Below, piece after piece: positions 24,507 through 33,628 of a stretch of DNA of 44,965 nucleotides. The position numbers and the translations under genes were made by a program. Location of the stretch: assembly GCA_038843015.1 (NCBI GenBank), contig JAWBSH010000012.1, positions 1-44,965 of the forward strand. The letters are read 5' to 3'. Numbering within the stretch: position 1 is the first letter of the stretch; each line of letters opens with the position of its first letter. The notes under the pieces were generated by a model. The model was given only the letters and a program-made list of their open reading frames with translations, was not told the origin of the DNA and did not search any database. The stretch is from Zestosphaera sp. GTDB lineage: Archaea; Thermoproteota; Thermoprotei_A; Sulfolobales; NBVN01.

Positions 24507-24514
24507 AAGGTGAT
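24507..24514 (+). promoter_or_regulatory. Ribosome binding site pointing to the ACG start
   Basis: AAGGTGAT matches the archaeal SD GAGGTGAT at seven of eight bases. No usual start codon of the frame lies within 90 bases downstream. Confidence 0.6.
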
Positions 24515-24519
24515 TTAAG

Positions 24520-25074
24520 ACGTACACAGAATATAGAGGGAAGTATTACCGCGTACTCCACCCGAGATTCACGATAGTATTAGGTACTCTCTGCAGGGAT
24601 AACAGAGTCAACTTCATGCCTGCAAGCTGGAACACGCCAATCAGTGAGGAACCACCTACAGTAGGTGTTGTGGTAGATAGAGAAACGTTCACTAACGAAT
24701 GCTTAGAAAGCTTAGGTGAAGCGACTATCAACGTACCTAGCGACACGCAACTACAGCTAGTCTACAACATAGGCTCAGTATCAGGCAGGAACGTAGATAA
24801 AGTCACCAAATTCTCTCTAGAACTAGTGCCGAGCACGCGGATTAGGCCGCCAGGACTCAAGGGCTCTATAGCGATACTAGAGAGTAGAGTTCACGAGAAA
24901 GTCCCCGTAGGCGAGGTAAACTTCTACATATTCGAAATACTCTTAGTTAAAGTCTTAGAAGGCTTAGCTGATGAATGGAGCATAGACTTCAACAAAACCA
25001 ACGTGCTACTACACGGAGCTGGCAGAGTCTTCCATAAAGTCACGCCCACCAAAATCTTCGCAAAGAAACCCTAA
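24520..25074 (+). CDS. Flavin reductase family protein (FMN-binding split barrel), ACG start
   Basis: The protein resembles archaeal flavoredoxin/flavin reductase proteins: YRVLHPRFTIVLGTLC, NFMPASWNTPISEEPPTVGV and ETFTNECLESLGEATINVP form the FMN-binding split barrel. The only ATG (24616) lies inside this conserved core, so translation must begin upstream. After the in-frame TGA (24511-24513) no ATG, GTG or TTG occurs. ACG 24520 is preceded by AAGGTGAT (24507-24514), an almost perfect SD, seven bases after its GGTG. I place the start there (184 residues, a normal length). A mutated ATG or a base error is the alternative. Confidence 0.78.
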   Translation, partial: TYTEYRGKYYRVLHPRFTIVLGTLCRDNRVNFMPASWNTPISEEPPTVGVVVDRETFTNECLESLGEATINVPSDTQLQLVYNIGSVSGRNVDKVTKFSLELVPSTRIRPPGLKGSIAILESRVHEKVPVGEVNFYIFEILLVKVLEGLADEWSIDFNKTNVLLHGAGRVFHKVTPTKIFAKKP

Positions 25075-25271
25075 AACAAACCTCTGCTAGAACCTCACAC
25101 CTAGCCTACTACTTCAGCATGAAAAGTAAGTAAAGAGGGGAGGCTGACACCACAAGTCTTAATGATTGGAGAAGAGTCAAGAGATCTCATCAAGTCAATA
25201 ACGATCCAAGTTAACGCTTTTATGGCTAGGTGCTTTAGTCGTGAGTAACTTATGTGAAGGTTTGGATAATG

Positions 25272-25348
25272 TGGTGGACCGGCCGGGATTTGAACCCGGG
25301 GCCTCTCGGATGCCAACCGAGCGCTCTTCCAGGCTGAGCTACCGGCCC
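25272..25348 (-). tRNA. tRNA-Ala (GGC anticodon)
   Basis: The complement folds as a full cloverleaf: acceptor GGGCCGG with CCGGTCC, D arm GCTC/GAGC, anticodon stem CTCGG/CCGAG with loop TTGGCAT (anticodon GGC), T arm CCGGG/CCCGG. It has the G3-U70 pair that identifies alanine tRNA, discriminator A and an encoded CCA (25272-25274). No intron is visible. A TATA-like TTTAAAAGG (about 25368-25377, read leftward) lies about 25 bases upstream. Confidence 0.97.
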
Positions 25349-25426
25349 ATTAATCTAGAATTATTTAATCCTTTTAAATCTTTATCTTATGCGGGTTGTG
25401 TTAGGGTGTTTTCTTGTGTGTTTGGT

Positions 25427-26989
25427 TTATGTAGTGAGTATTTTGTGTCTGGTTTCTAGATATTTTGTGTTGATGCCTAGGTCTAGGTGCTTCATCCAAG
25501 GTGGGTCTTTCCACCCTTCCTTGATATATCGTAGTTCGTCTGTTCTTAGTTCTCTAATTAATTTCTTTAGGTTGCCTAGAGTTACTCCCTTGACTCCTAA
25601 TTCTATTATTAAGTCTGAGGTTCTTGCGTCTCCAAGTCCTATTACTGCTTGAGTGAATAGCCAGTCAGTACTGTAGGTCTCGACTTCCACGTACTTGCTA
25701 CTCAGGTTTTTCTGGAATAATGTGAGGTTGTTTTCTTTTTGTTTGATGTGTTGTGGGGGGAGGTACTGGAAGGGAGTCCACGGTTTCGGGACTAATAAGT
25801 TAATGCTTAACCTGAAGAATTTAGGCGGTATCTTAACCCCAGCTCTAAGAACTTCTTGAATCAGCTTCTTGACAGCACTTACGCTGACCCCCACATCTTC
25901 TTTAGGGAAGCCAGTCATGAGGTATAGCTTAACGTGCCTGAAGCCTGCTCGAACTGAGTAGATTAGTAATTCTTTAAGAGCCTCTACATCAAAACACTTG
26001 CCTAGAGGACACGAGATTTCAGGGACTAGGATTTCAGGAGCTATAGTCAGGGTTTTCTGACCCCCGCGAGCAATCAACTCTACACGCTTAGTAGTTAAGT
26101 AGTCAGGTCTTAAAGAAGGCACGCTAAACTCTACACCCTCAGACACTAGCTTCTCAAGCAGTTCTTCAGCGTACGGCACGTCAAAAAACGATAGTGAGTA
26201 GAAAATTACTCTCTTTGCCGGGGAAGTCTCAAGACCTTCTGACACGATGTCTTCTATTCTTCTTAAAGACCTGTACCTGAAAGGAGCTGACACGTGACCT
26301 TCTAAACAAAAAGCACAGAATCTCCTGCAACCCCTAGAAACCTCTATCCTAAGTCCCTGACCGTACACGGGCTCCTCATCTAGTGGGTGGTGCTGTGTAG
26401 TAGGGAAGAAAACACTGTCTAGGTCTTCAGCTACTGCCTTCTTCTTGACGCCCTCAGGAGGGAAAGTCACTATGTTTTCTTCTTCTCTCAACTTACTTAA
26501 CGAGTCTGAATACCCGAGCAAGTCAATCAGCTTGTCTAGCAGGGGTTCTGCCTCACCTATGACGACAGCATCAGCTATCTTAGATAGTGGGAGCGGGTTT
26601 GAAGTAGGTGATAAGCCCCCGACGATGATCAGGGGCTTAGTTCCTGCTCTTCTCGGGAGCATTCCTAACCCGGCCAAGACCCTAGCTAAGTAGGGGTAGT
26701 CAAGCTCGAAAGACGCTGATACGAGTAAAACATCAAGATTATTAAGACTTAAACAAGCGTCAAGTGCTTCAACGACGTCTTCTTTATAGTCGTACACGTA
26801 CCTGAACGCCAAGACTCCCTCAAGACTATTAAGGTAGTAGTAAGCTAACTGCATGAATAAAGAACTTACAGCAGCCGTGTAAGGCATGGGAACTAGAATA
26901 CCTACTCTCATGTCTGAAGGACGGCCCTTCTTCAACACTCTCCCTAATTCTTTCCTAGGCTTACAAACAAACCCTACTAGCGGTAACAT
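25427..26989 (-). CDS. Radical SAM protein with cobalamin-binding-like N-terminal domain
   Basis: The protein has an N-terminal Rossmann-like domain of the B12-binding type (about residues 25-180, with LLVSASFELDYPYLARVL and LIIVGGLSPTSNP) followed by a radical SAM core with the cluster motif CRRFCAFC near EVSRGCRRFCAFCLEG. Substrate is unknown; relatives include methylthiotransferase- and hopanoid-like families. The frame is open to TTG 27019; the TATA-like GCTTAAAATTG near 27025 suggests a near-leaderless start at GTG 27001 or ATG 26989, and I use the latter. It lies between tRNA-Ala and the PUA gene, all leftward. Confidence 0.83.
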   Translation of the reverse strand: MLPLVGFVCKPRKELGRVLKKGRPSDMRVGILVPMPYTAAVSSLFMQLAYYYLNSLEGVLAFRYVYDYKEDVVEALDACLSLNNLDVLLVSASFELDYPYLARVLAGLGMLPRRAGTKPLIIVGGLSPTSNPLPLSKIADAVVIGEAEPLLDKLIDLLGYSDSLSKLREEENIVTFPPEGVKKKAVAEDLDSVFFPTTQHHPLDEEPVYGQGLRIEVSRGCRRFCAFCLEGHVSAPFRYRSLRRIEDIVSEGLETSPAKRVIFYSLSFFDVPYAEELLEKLVSEGVEFSVPSLRPDYLTTKRVELIARGGQKTLTIAPEILVPEISCPLGKCFDVEALKELLIYSVRAGFRHVKLYLMTGFPKEDVGVSVSAVKKLIQEVLRAGVKIPPKFFRLSINLLVPKPWTPFQYLPPQHIKQKENNLTLFQKNLSSKYVEVETYSTDWLFTQAVIGLGDARTSDLIIELGVKGVTLGNLKKLIRELRTDELRYIKEGWKDPPWMKHLDLGINTKYLETRHKILTT

Positions 26990-27115
26990 CCTAAACCGCA
27001 CTATAATAGAAACCAACAATTTTAAGCTACTAACTCATCCACGCTACTTAATCGACCCACCCTCTTAAGGGGCGTGGGGTAGTGTCGGAGGCTAGGAGAG
27101 AACATCAAAGAATAA

Positions 27116-27634
27116 CTAGCTTTTCTTTGCTAGTATTTCTAAGCATTTCTTCCATATCTTGTCGCCAGCGTAGTGGATGTTTTTTATTGCTTTTCCTTTA
27201 CGTATACTCATTATCTCATCGCAACTCATCAGAGCTTTACCTATACAGAGTGGTGTTTCTTTCTTGGGGTTCCAGACAGTTACTAGAGCTTCTTTCTGAA
27301 AACCTGAACACTCTGTTATTCCTGGTGACATGACGTCAGCGCCGTTTAGTAAGTGCTTGACTGCACCCTCATCAACTACCGCGTATTGGGTGCTCTCGAT
27401 CCCCGCCATCTTCACCAAGACTAGTGTTGGTGTCTTAATGTCCTCACCTACCTGTATGAAGGCCGGCAACCCGTTGAGGATTACTAGACTGACTTCCTGC
27501 TTACCAACACTCTCTAACTCTGTTATGAAGCCTGACTCCAGCTCACCTAACACCGCCACAAGCTTAGGGAATTGTGAGGTCACGTACTCCTCAATCTTCT
27601 TAAGTTCTTTCTTCCTCAGAGGATAACTACTCAT
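27116..27634 (-). CDS. PUA-domain RNA-binding protein (MCT-1/Tma20-like)
   Basis: The 172-residue protein has an N-terminal alpha/beta part (LRKKELKKIEEYVTSQFP) and a C-terminal PUA domain (QYAVVDEGAVKHLLNGADVM, SPGITECSGFQKEALVTV, PLCIGKALMSCDEI). This arrangement is that of MCT-1/Tma20, which in eukaryotes recycles small ribosomal subunits and binds initiator tRNA complexes; the archaeal role is not established. It diverges from the LSm gene across a shared AT-rich promoter region. Confidence 0.85.
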   Translation of the reverse strand: MSSYPLRKKELKKIEEYVTSQFPKLVAVLGELESGFITELESVGKQEVSLVILNGLPAFIQVGEDIKTPTLVLVKMAGIESTQYAVVDEGAVKHLLNGADVMSPGITECSGFQKEALVTVWNPKKETPLCIGKALMSCDEIMSIRKGKAIKNIHYAGDKIWKKCLEILAKKS

Positions 27635-27721
27635 TTCCCAGCCCGACCTAAATTAAGGCGCTTAGAAATATTTAAAGCCAACACTATATAGTTTTAGTAG
27701 TTAAGACTACGGGTGTTTGAG

Positions 27722-27940
27722 ATGAGTGACGCGGCTCAACGATTGCTGAGTGAAAACCTCGGTAAGCTAATACTAGTCAAGCTACGCGGCAACAAGTTAC
27801 TTAGGGGAGTCTTAAGAAGCTTTGACCAGCACCTAAACATAGTTCTTGAAGACGCTGAAGAAATTCTCGAGAATAACTCGAGGAAGTTAGGGGTAGTAGT
27901 GATTAGAGGAGAGAACATAATATTCATGTCGCCCGTGTAA
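27722..27940 (+). CDS. LSm/Sm-like archaeal protein (SmAP)
   Basis: The 72-residue product has the Sm fold: AQRLLSENLGKLILVKLRG (Sm1 start), GVLRSFDQHLNIVLEDAEE (Sm1 with D-x-N) and VVIRGENIIFMSP (Sm2, RGENI). It forms rings that bind U-rich RNA. ATG 27722 gives a usual N-terminus; GTG 27713 is possible. It is followed at 15 bases by eL37, a pairing conserved in archaea. Confidence 0.95.
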   Translation: MSDAAQRLLSENLGKLILVKLRGNKLLRGVLRSFDQHLNIVLEDAEEILENNSRKLGVVVIRGENIIFMSPV

Positions 27941-27955
27941 GCAGGTGATTAGATA

Positions 27956-28141
27956 ATGAAAGGAACTCCCTCCATGGGTAAACGGAGTAAGGGCAAGACA
28001 CACATTAGGTGTAGGAGGTGCGGGAGGCACTCCTACAACGTAGCTAAGGGGTACTGCGCCGCGTGCGGTTTCGGCGCTACTAAACGTATTAGGAGGTATT
28101 CTTGGGCGAGCAAGAAAGTCAATAGAGTGAGGATTAAGTAG
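27956..28141 (+). CDS. rpl37e: Large ribosomal subunit protein eL37
   Basis: The 61-residue zinc protein has the typical start [16 protein letters not shown], the pairs CRRC and CAAC, and the basic end [13 protein letters not shown]. It belongs to the large subunit. The GTGATTAG before ATG 27956 (AGGTGATT at about 27941-27948) is its SD. It shares a transcript with the LSm gene. Confidence 0.97.
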   Translation: MKGTPSMGKRSKGKTHIRCRRCGRHSYNVAKGYCAACGFGATKRIRRYSWASKKVNRVRIK

Positions 28142-28217
28142 ACGTAAGTAGAGTACTTAATATCACTAACGTAGTAATTATTTTAGACTCTGGTTTAGAG
28201 AGGTGTGTGTAAGAGAA

Positions 28218-28508
28218 ATGGGTCTCAAGAAAATAGTCTTAGACGTGCTTAAACCTATAAGAGAGCCGACGCTAGTCACACTAGCTAAAAACCTCTCGAG
28301 AGTTAGCGGTGTTAAGGAAGTCTCTATAGTAGTTAGTGAGATGGACGTGGAGACAGTAACTTTAGTAATCACTATCAACGGCAACAACATAGACTATGAC
28401 GAGGTAGAAAACACTCTGAGAGAGTTGGGTGTCGCTCTCCACAGCGTAGATGAGGTAGTATTCGAGTCTGAAGTTGCTGGAGGGACTGAGGAAGTAGAGG
28501 AAGGTTAA
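28218..28508 (+). CDS. DUF211 family protein
   Basis: The 96-residue protein has the archaeal DUF211 pattern: MGLKKIVLDVLKPIREPTLV, a strand with GVKEVSIVVSEMDVETV and the final LRELGVALHSVDEVVFES. These are ferredoxin-like-fold proteins of unknown function, often next to transporters; here the next gene is an antiporter. ATG 28218 is chosen over GTG 28203 because the conserved start MGLKK-V is normal and GAGAGGTG lies upstream. Confidence 0.88.
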   Translation: MGLKKIVLDVLKPIREPTLVTLAKNLSRVSGVKEVSIVVSEMDVETVTLVITINGNNIDYDEVENTLRELGVALHSVDEVVFESEVAGGTEEVEEG

Positions 28509-28540
28509 GAAGCCTCAGCGATTTTAGGTGATGCTTGGGC

Positions 28541-29683
28541 GTGGATGCTTCACTCATCTTCTTAATCGCTGCTAGTCAGTGGATTACGCTATTCTTGACT
28601 AGATACGGCATCCCGAGTATTCCAGTCTACGTGGTGTTGGGGGCTCTCTACGCTAGCTTCTCGAGCGCGAGTCAAGCAAGCACTCCCTTACTGAGTATGG
28701 CTCTACTCTTCCTGTTTTTCTATGCAGGAATGAACGTCGACTTAGATTCTGTTAGGAGGAGGCTGAGAGACGCGCTAGTCTTGACACTTCTTAACGTATC
28801 GTTGACTGTCACGTTAGTGTCTCTACTTCTCGTAGGTTTAAATGTTGGTTTGCTCGCTTCTCTAGTGGTTGGGGTAGCACTAGCTAACACCGCGACTGAG
28901 ATTGTTGTGGTAGTGCTTCAAGAGTCTAGAGTTGATTTGCTTGCTGTGCGGAACTTGATTATAGCGGCTTCCTTCGTTGACGACTTACTGCTAGTGTTTC
29001 TGGTCGCGTTAGTTCAGAGTGCTGTTTTTATGGCTCCGGCGACCGCAAGTGTTAATGTCGTGTTGCTTAATATGGTTCTCTTAGGAGTTCCTTTCATAAT
29101 ATCATACGCTTCTTTCAAGTCTGTGAGCAGGATGTCTTGGAGTGAGTTCGTCGTCTTCGCTTCAGCTTTAGTGTTTACTTTAAGTTTCTTGACTCGCTGG
29201 CTAGGTATTTCCGAGTATATGGGTGTTTACGTAGCTGGATTAACTCTGAGTGTTTTTAAGCTAAAGAGAGACCCGACACTAACCTACTCAACAAAACTTT
29301 CTAGCTTGCTAGAACACTTAACTACTTACATGAAGTTTTTCGTGTATCCTCTCTTCTTCGTTGTTTTAGGTACTCTATTAAGTATTACTTCATTCTTTAA
29401 CTTCACTACGTTATTACTGTTGCTCGCTGCTTTCTTGGGCAAGCTTCTCGGCTTCATAATATATAGTCTAGTGTTTAGTGAGCTTAGTCTTAGTGAGTCT
29501 TTCTTGGGGGGACTAATAATGAATTCTAGGGGGTCTATAGAGTCAGCACTTACTCTGACCGCATATCTTAACGGGTTAATAGACTTGAGTCTTTTTCAAG
29601 GCGCTCTAGCTGTCGTGGTATTATCTTCTATATTAGTGCCTTTCATAATTAGGATGATAATTATTAAGAAGTTTATTTATTAG
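28541..29683 (+). CDS. Cation/proton antiporter, CPA2 (KefB-like) family
   Basis: The protein consists of about eleven to twelve hydrophobic helices. The helix GVALANTATEIVVVVLQE and the charged SFVDDLLLVFLVALV with paired aspartates match the ion-binding region of CPA2 Na+ or K+/H+ exchangers. At 380 residues it has only the membrane domain, without a TrkA nucleotide-binding tail. Start: AGGTGAT (28526-28532) is eight bases before GTG 28541; TTG 28535 also fits. DUF211 immediately upstream may share its transcript. Confidence 0.82.
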   Translation: MDASLIFLIAASQWITLFLTRYGIPSIPVYVVLGALYASFSSASQASTPLLSMALLFLFFYAGMNVDLDSVRRRLRDALVLTLLNVSLTVTLVSLLLVGLNVGLLASLVVGVALANTATEIVVVVLQESRVDLLAVRNLIIAASFVDDLLLVFLVALVQSAVFMAPATASVNVVLLNMVLLGVPFIISYASFKSVSRMSWSEFVVFASALVFTLSFLTRWLGISEYMGVYVAGLTLSVFKLKRDPTLTYSTKLSSLLEHLTTYMKFFVYPLFFVVLGTLLSITSFFNFTTLLLLLAAFLGKLLGFIIYSLVFSELSLSESFLGGLIMNSRGSIESALTLTAYLNGLIDLSLFQGALAVVVLSSILVPFIIRMIIIKKFIY

Positions 29684-29748
29684 TAGTGCTTATTAACTCG
29701 TATTGGTCTCTATTTGAGGGACCACTGCTTCCTATGGAGTGAGTAGAG

Positions 29749-30945
29749 TTGAGTAGCAATACGAGAGATATAGTGGCTGAGACGCTAGTCAAGTCTGAGA
29801 AGACTGTTTTCATGAATAGAGAAGTCCTTAGGTCTGATTACGTGCCGGAGTACTTGCCACATAGGGAGGAGCAGATTAGGAAGCTGACTGAAGTACTCTC
29901 GCCTCTGCTGAGGGGTGAGAGACCTAGTAACGTGTTTATTTACGGCTTAACAGGGACTGGCAAGACAGCAGTAGTCAAGTATATCTTGAAGAAGATCAGT
30001 GATTACGCTAAGAAAGTAGGTAATGACAGGTTCGTGCCAGTCTACATAAACTGCAGACACGAAAACACTACCTACAGAGTCTTGTCAACACTGGTTGAGT
30101 CTTTAGGTGGTAAAGTTCCTTTCACGGGGCTTTCTACGGCGGAGGTCTTCCGTAGGCTGAAGACAAGGATAGGTTCGGCCGGCAAGATAGTAGTTATCGT
30201 TCTCGACGAGGTCGACGCTCTAGTAAAGAGAGCTGGTGATGAGATTCTCTACAGGCTGACTAGGATTAACGAGGAGCTTGAGAAGGGGAAAGTCTCGGTT
30301 ATCGGGATAACTAACGACGTCCGCTTCAGAGACAGCCTAGACCCTAGAGTAAGGTCTAGCTTGAGTGAGGAGGAGATACTGTTCCCTCCCTACGACGCAA
30401 TACAGTTATCAGACATACTGAGAGATAGAGCTTCGAAAGCGTTTAGGCAGGGAGTCATTAGTGAGGGAGTGATAGAGTACTGTGCTTCTATAGCAGCTAA
30501 AGAACATGGAGACGCTAGGAGAGCTCTCGACTTACTCAGGATAGCTGGTGAGGTTGCGGATAGGTTAGGTGATGATCACGTCAAGATAGAGCACGTGAAG
30601 ATGGCTAGAGAAGAACTAGAAAACGACATGGTCTCGGCAGTAGTTCAGACACTGCCGCAACACAGTAAGCTAGTCTTACTAGCTACCGCCTTAGCTGGAG
30701 GAAAACTCAACAGTACTGGAGACCTCTACATGAAGTACCGAGAAATAGCTAAGTCGCTAGGGCTTGAGCCAGTAACTCAGCGTAGAGTCTCAGACATAAT
30801 TAGTGAGTTAGAGATGGCCGGCCTATTCATAGCTAAGGTAGTTAACAGAGGGAGGTACGGGAAGACTAAAGAGATAGAGCTAGCCGTAGACCGCAACATA
30901 ATACTCAAGACACTTAAAGACGACGTAAAACTACTGAGTAAGTAA
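29749..30945 (+). CDS. orc1: Replication initiator Orc1/Cdc6
   Basis: The 398-residue AAA+ ATPase marks replication origins and loads [24 protein letters not shown] is the N-terminal signature, followed by Walker [16 protein letters not shown], Walker [11 protein letters not shown], sensor 1 VIGITND and DPRVRSSL arginine segment; the last 100 residues are the winged helix that binds origin DNA. TTG 29749 is the start. The 65 bases upstream are too short for a full origin and I see no convincing origin recognition boxes nearby. Confidence 0.96.
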   Translation: MSSNTRDIVAETLVKSEKTVFMNREVLRSDYVPEYLPHREEQIRKLTEVLSPLLRGERPSNVFIYGLTGTGKTAVVKYILKKISDYAKKVGNDRFVPVYINCRHENTTYRVLSTLVESLGGKVPFTGLSTAEVFRRLKTRIGSAGKIVVIVLDEVDALVKRAGDEILYRLTRINEELEKGKVSVIGITNDVRFRDSLDPRVRSSLSEEEILFPPYDAIQLSDILRDRASKAFRQGVISEGVIEYCASIAAKEHGDARRALDLLRIAGEVADRLGDDHVKIEHVKMAREELENDMVSAVVQTLPQHSKLVLLATALAGGKLNSTGDLYMKYREIAKSLGLEPVTQRRVSDIISELEMAGLFIAKVVNRGRYGKTKEIELAVDRNIILKTLKDDVKLLSK

Positions 30946-30970
30946 GTTCTCGTCGCTAGTTGATTAAGCA

Positions 30971-31567
30971 ATGACTAACACACTAACTATAGGAATAGAC
31001 GACGGTTACTTCACTCAAGAATTTAAGGAGTTGAGACTCAAGACTCTCTTAGTAGGTGTTTTATGCGCGGGTAAGAAGCCCAAGAGTGTTAAGATGACTA
31101 CGGTAGTCGTAGACGGCTCAGACGGCACTTCCAGAGCTCTTGAAATTATTGAGGAGTTTATGAGAGACTTCACCACGAGCATCAACGCTGTTTTCTTAGA
31201 CGGGGTCACTGTAGCCGGCTTCAACTTCATAGACCCGGAAGAAATCAACGCTAAGACGGGAATACCTGTCGTAGTGTTGTTTAAGACTAAGCTGAAGCTA
31301 GAGAAGGTGAAGACTGCACTAGTTAAGCACTTCAGTGATTGGAGAGATAGGTATGAAGTAATAGAACGCAATTACGGGAGGGCGCAGGAGGTAGTGACGC
31401 GCAGGAAGAACTTAAGGGTTTCTTCGTACGGGCTCGACTTAAGCGAGGTCTCTAAGCTAGTGTCGCTTCTTCAACACGTTTCCGCGGTGCCGGAACCTCT
31501 GAGGTTAGCAGACATGATAGCTTCGGGATTGACTAAGAACACGTGCCTCCTAAATATTTTGAGGTAG
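30971..31567 (+). CDS. DUF99 family protein (endonuclease V-like)
   Basis: The 198-residue protein matches archaeal DUF99: GIDDGYFTQ at the N-terminus, VVVDGSDGTSRALE, INAVFLDGVTVAGFNFID and IPVVVLFKTKLK. The family is related to endonuclease V in fold, which suggests nucleic-acid cleavage or binding, but the function is not known. It starts 25 bases after orc1 and is probably on the same transcript. Confidence 0.85.
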   Translation: MTNTLTIGIDDGYFTQEFKELRLKTLLVGVLCAGKKPKSVKMTTVVVDGSDGTSRALEIIEEFMRDFTTSINAVFLDGVTVAGFNFIDPEEINAKTGIPVVVLFKTKLKLEKVKTALVKHFSDWRDRYEVIERNYGRAQEVVTRRKNLRVSSYGLDLSEVSKLVSLLQHVSAVPEPLRLADMIASGLTKNTCLLNILR

Positions 31568-31618
31568 TTGTTTTCTCGGTTCTCGAACAAACCTTATATT
31601 CCCTTAACTGTTTTTGGT

Positions 31619-32827
31619 ATGGTGTGTGAGGTATTGGATACTCAGCCTCTAGAAGAGTTACGTCAGGTTTTGTTTGGGGAAGTCTTAGAGAGACTCCCTA
31701 CGTTTTGTCTTGAGAGGTGGCAGAGCCTACATGAAACTAGTGCTAAGGTGTTGCTCAGTGATAGCGGTGTTCACCCACTAACTCTATTTGAGTTGCTAGA
31801 TTACGGGCTGAGTTTAGACCGGTTATCTAGTGCTGAGTTGGGGTATGGGTGGACTAAAGGCTCTCCGAAGCTTAGGGAAAAGATTTCCGAGATTTACGGC
31901 GGGGTTGTAGGACCTAACAATATCGTCGTGACTAACGGCTCTGCCGAGGCTAACTTAGTGACTGTAGTTGCTACTGTGAAGGCAGGTGATTTAGTGTTAG
32001 TTGATACTCCTAACTACATGCAGGTGCCCGGACTGCTTAAGTGGTTGGGGGCCCGCACTATATTCTTGAGGAGGGGTCCGCCAGACTGGAGCTTCCCTCT
32101 CGATGAAGCAGTTGCTTTGATGAAGCGACATAAACCTAAAGCTCTATTTGTGAACGACCCTAACAACCCTACAGGCACTTACATGACGAGGAGAGAGTTA
32201 GAAGAGCTTTCGCACGAGGCGGAAAAAACAAACACGCTACTCGTTTTTGATGAGGTTTACTGGGGTTCCGAACTGTATGAGTCTAGGCCAAGCATTCTTG
32301 AAGTTGCCGCGCCCGAGTTAGCGACGTCGGTATCCGGGCTTTCTAAAGTTTATGGGTTGCCGGGCCTGCGGGTAGGGTGGGTAGCGGGTTCTAAGAAATT
32401 GGCTGATAGGTTATGGAGCTTAAAAGACTACACTACTATAGCTCCCTCTATCTTGAGTGACTACATAGCCTCGGTAGTGCTTGAGCGCGAGAACGTTGAG
32501 AGACTTAGGGAGAGAGCCAGAGGTATTGTTAAGAGAAATCTAGAGATTCTCAGGGAGGCCTACGCTAGAGCTAGTGACCTTTTTGAGGTAGTCTGGCCTA
32601 GAGCGGGGGCCTACTTCCTGGCTAGGACTCCCTGGAGTAGCGATACTCTAATGATTGCTTACAGGCTCTTTAGAGAATACGGTGTTTTGGTGAATCCTGG
32701 CGAGTGTTTTGAGATACCTGGGTATCTGAGGGTGGGTTTAGGACAGCGACCTCAAGAATTTAGAGATGGTCTGCAGTACTTGATTGATAGTTTGACTAGA
32801 GTGCGTGAGGCTCTCCACACCAGCTAG
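31619..32827 (+). CDS. Class I/II aminotransferase (PLP-dependent)
   Basis: The 402-residue protein is a fold-type I aminotransferase: LGYGWTKGSPKLREKISEIYG, IVVTNGSAEANLV, FVNDPNNPTGTYM, LVFDEVYWGSELY and SGLSKVYGLPGLRVGWVAG with the PLP lysine. Its amino donor and keto acid are not evident. The frame is open to 31568, but ATTATATT-like AACCTTATATTCCC (about 31590-31603) points to a near-leaderless start at ATG 31619. The 3' end overlaps the longest TauE frame. Confidence 0.93.
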   Translation: MVCEVLDTQPLEELRQVLFGEVLERLPTFCLERWQSLHETSAKVLLSDSGVHPLTLFELLDYGLSLDRLSSAELGYGWTKGSPKLREKISEIYGGVVGPNNIVVTNGSAEANLVTVVATVKAGDLVLVDTPNYMQVPGLLKWLGARTIFLRRGPPDWSFPLDEAVALMKRHKPKALFVNDPNNPTGTYMTRRELEELSHEAEKTNTLLVFDEVYWGSELYESRPSILEVAAPELATSVSGLSKVYGLPGLRVGWVAGSKKLADRLWSLKDYTTIAPSILSDYIASVVLERENVERLRERARGIVKRNLEILREAYARASDLFEVVWPRAGAYFLARTPWSSDTLMIAYRLFREYGVLVNPGECFEIPGYLRVGLGQRPQEFRDGLQYLIDSLTRVREALHTS

Positions 32828-32840
32828 AGAGGTAATTAGA

Positions 32841-33611
32841 TTGTGGATATACTTCGTAGCTTCTTTGATAGGTTTAGGTGCGGGGGTACTGGGTTCTATG
32901 TTTGGTCTTGGAGGGGGTTTCCTGATAGTGCCCTTACTAAATATTGCAGGGGTTGATATTAGGGTGGCTGTAGGGACTTCTGCAAGTGCTATATTCTTTA
33001 ACATGCTCTCTTCAACGATAGCGTACTCTAGATACAAGTACGTAGTGTATAAGGCTGGCGCCCTGCTTTCAGCGACTGCTGTAGTGACAGCATATTTCGG
33101 TGCTCAACTAACTAAAGTGTTGAATCCAGACCTGCTCAGAGTAGTTTTTGGGGTTGTCTTAGTCTTAGTAGGTTTGAGGATGATGATCTCTGCTAGCAGT
33201 GATAAAGTCTCTGAAAAGACTGCGGTCAGGTGGGGTTTGAGGAATTACGTCGTGTTGTTGTTGGGGGGTTGCTTAGCAGGCTTTATAGCAGGGCTTCTCG
33301 GCGTGGGCGGTGGTGTAGTGAATGTGCCTCTCTTAACATCTCTGGGTTTCTTGATGCACTATGCTGTAGCGACTTCTGCTATGGCTATTACTATAACTTC
33401 AGTTACTTCAGCGTTGACGCACCATACCCTAGGTAACGTAGACCTGGTTTTGCTGGCTTCTCTAACACCGCCGCTCGTTATTGGCGCGCAAGTAGGTGCT
33501 TTAATAGCTAAGAAGACTAAGTCAGTGACTCTGAAGAGAGGCTTTGTCGTGGTTTTGTGGGTTATTGCCGCGAGGATGGTGCTTAAAGGTTTGGGCTTCA
33601 ACATACCTTAG
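32841..33611 (+). CDS. TauE/SafE family membrane permease
   Basis: The 256-residue protein has about seven or eight membrane helices in two repeats, each with the family glycine-rich motif: GAGVLGSMFGLGGGFLIVP and AGLLGVGGGVVNVPLL. Members export sulfite, sulfoacetate or related anions. GAGAGGT (32827-32833) seven bases before TTG 32841 decides this start; the frame is open to GTG 32805. It overlaps or adjoins the aminotransferase and is followed by an AEC-type transporter. Confidence 0.9.
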   Translation: MWIYFVASLIGLGAGVLGSMFGLGGGFLIVPLLNIAGVDIRVAVGTSASAIFFNMLSSTIAYSRYKYVVYKAGALLSATAVVTAYFGAQLTKVLNPDLLRVVFGVVLVLVGLRMMISASSDKVSEKTAVRWGLRNYVVLLLGGCLAGFIAGLLGVGGGVVNVPLLTSLGFLMHYAVATSAMAITITSVTSALTHHTLGNVDLVLLASLTPPLVIGAQVGALIAKKTKSVTLKRGFVVVLWVIAARMVLKGLGFNIP

Positions 33612-33628
33612 CTCGAGGTCTTCAGTGA

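Noticed and set aside
29684-29748. Possible replication origin before orc1, with TTCC-TAT-GGAG resembling a mini-ORB.
   Set aside because: Only one weak inverted match in 65 bases, no AT-rich unwinding element and no repeated boxes.
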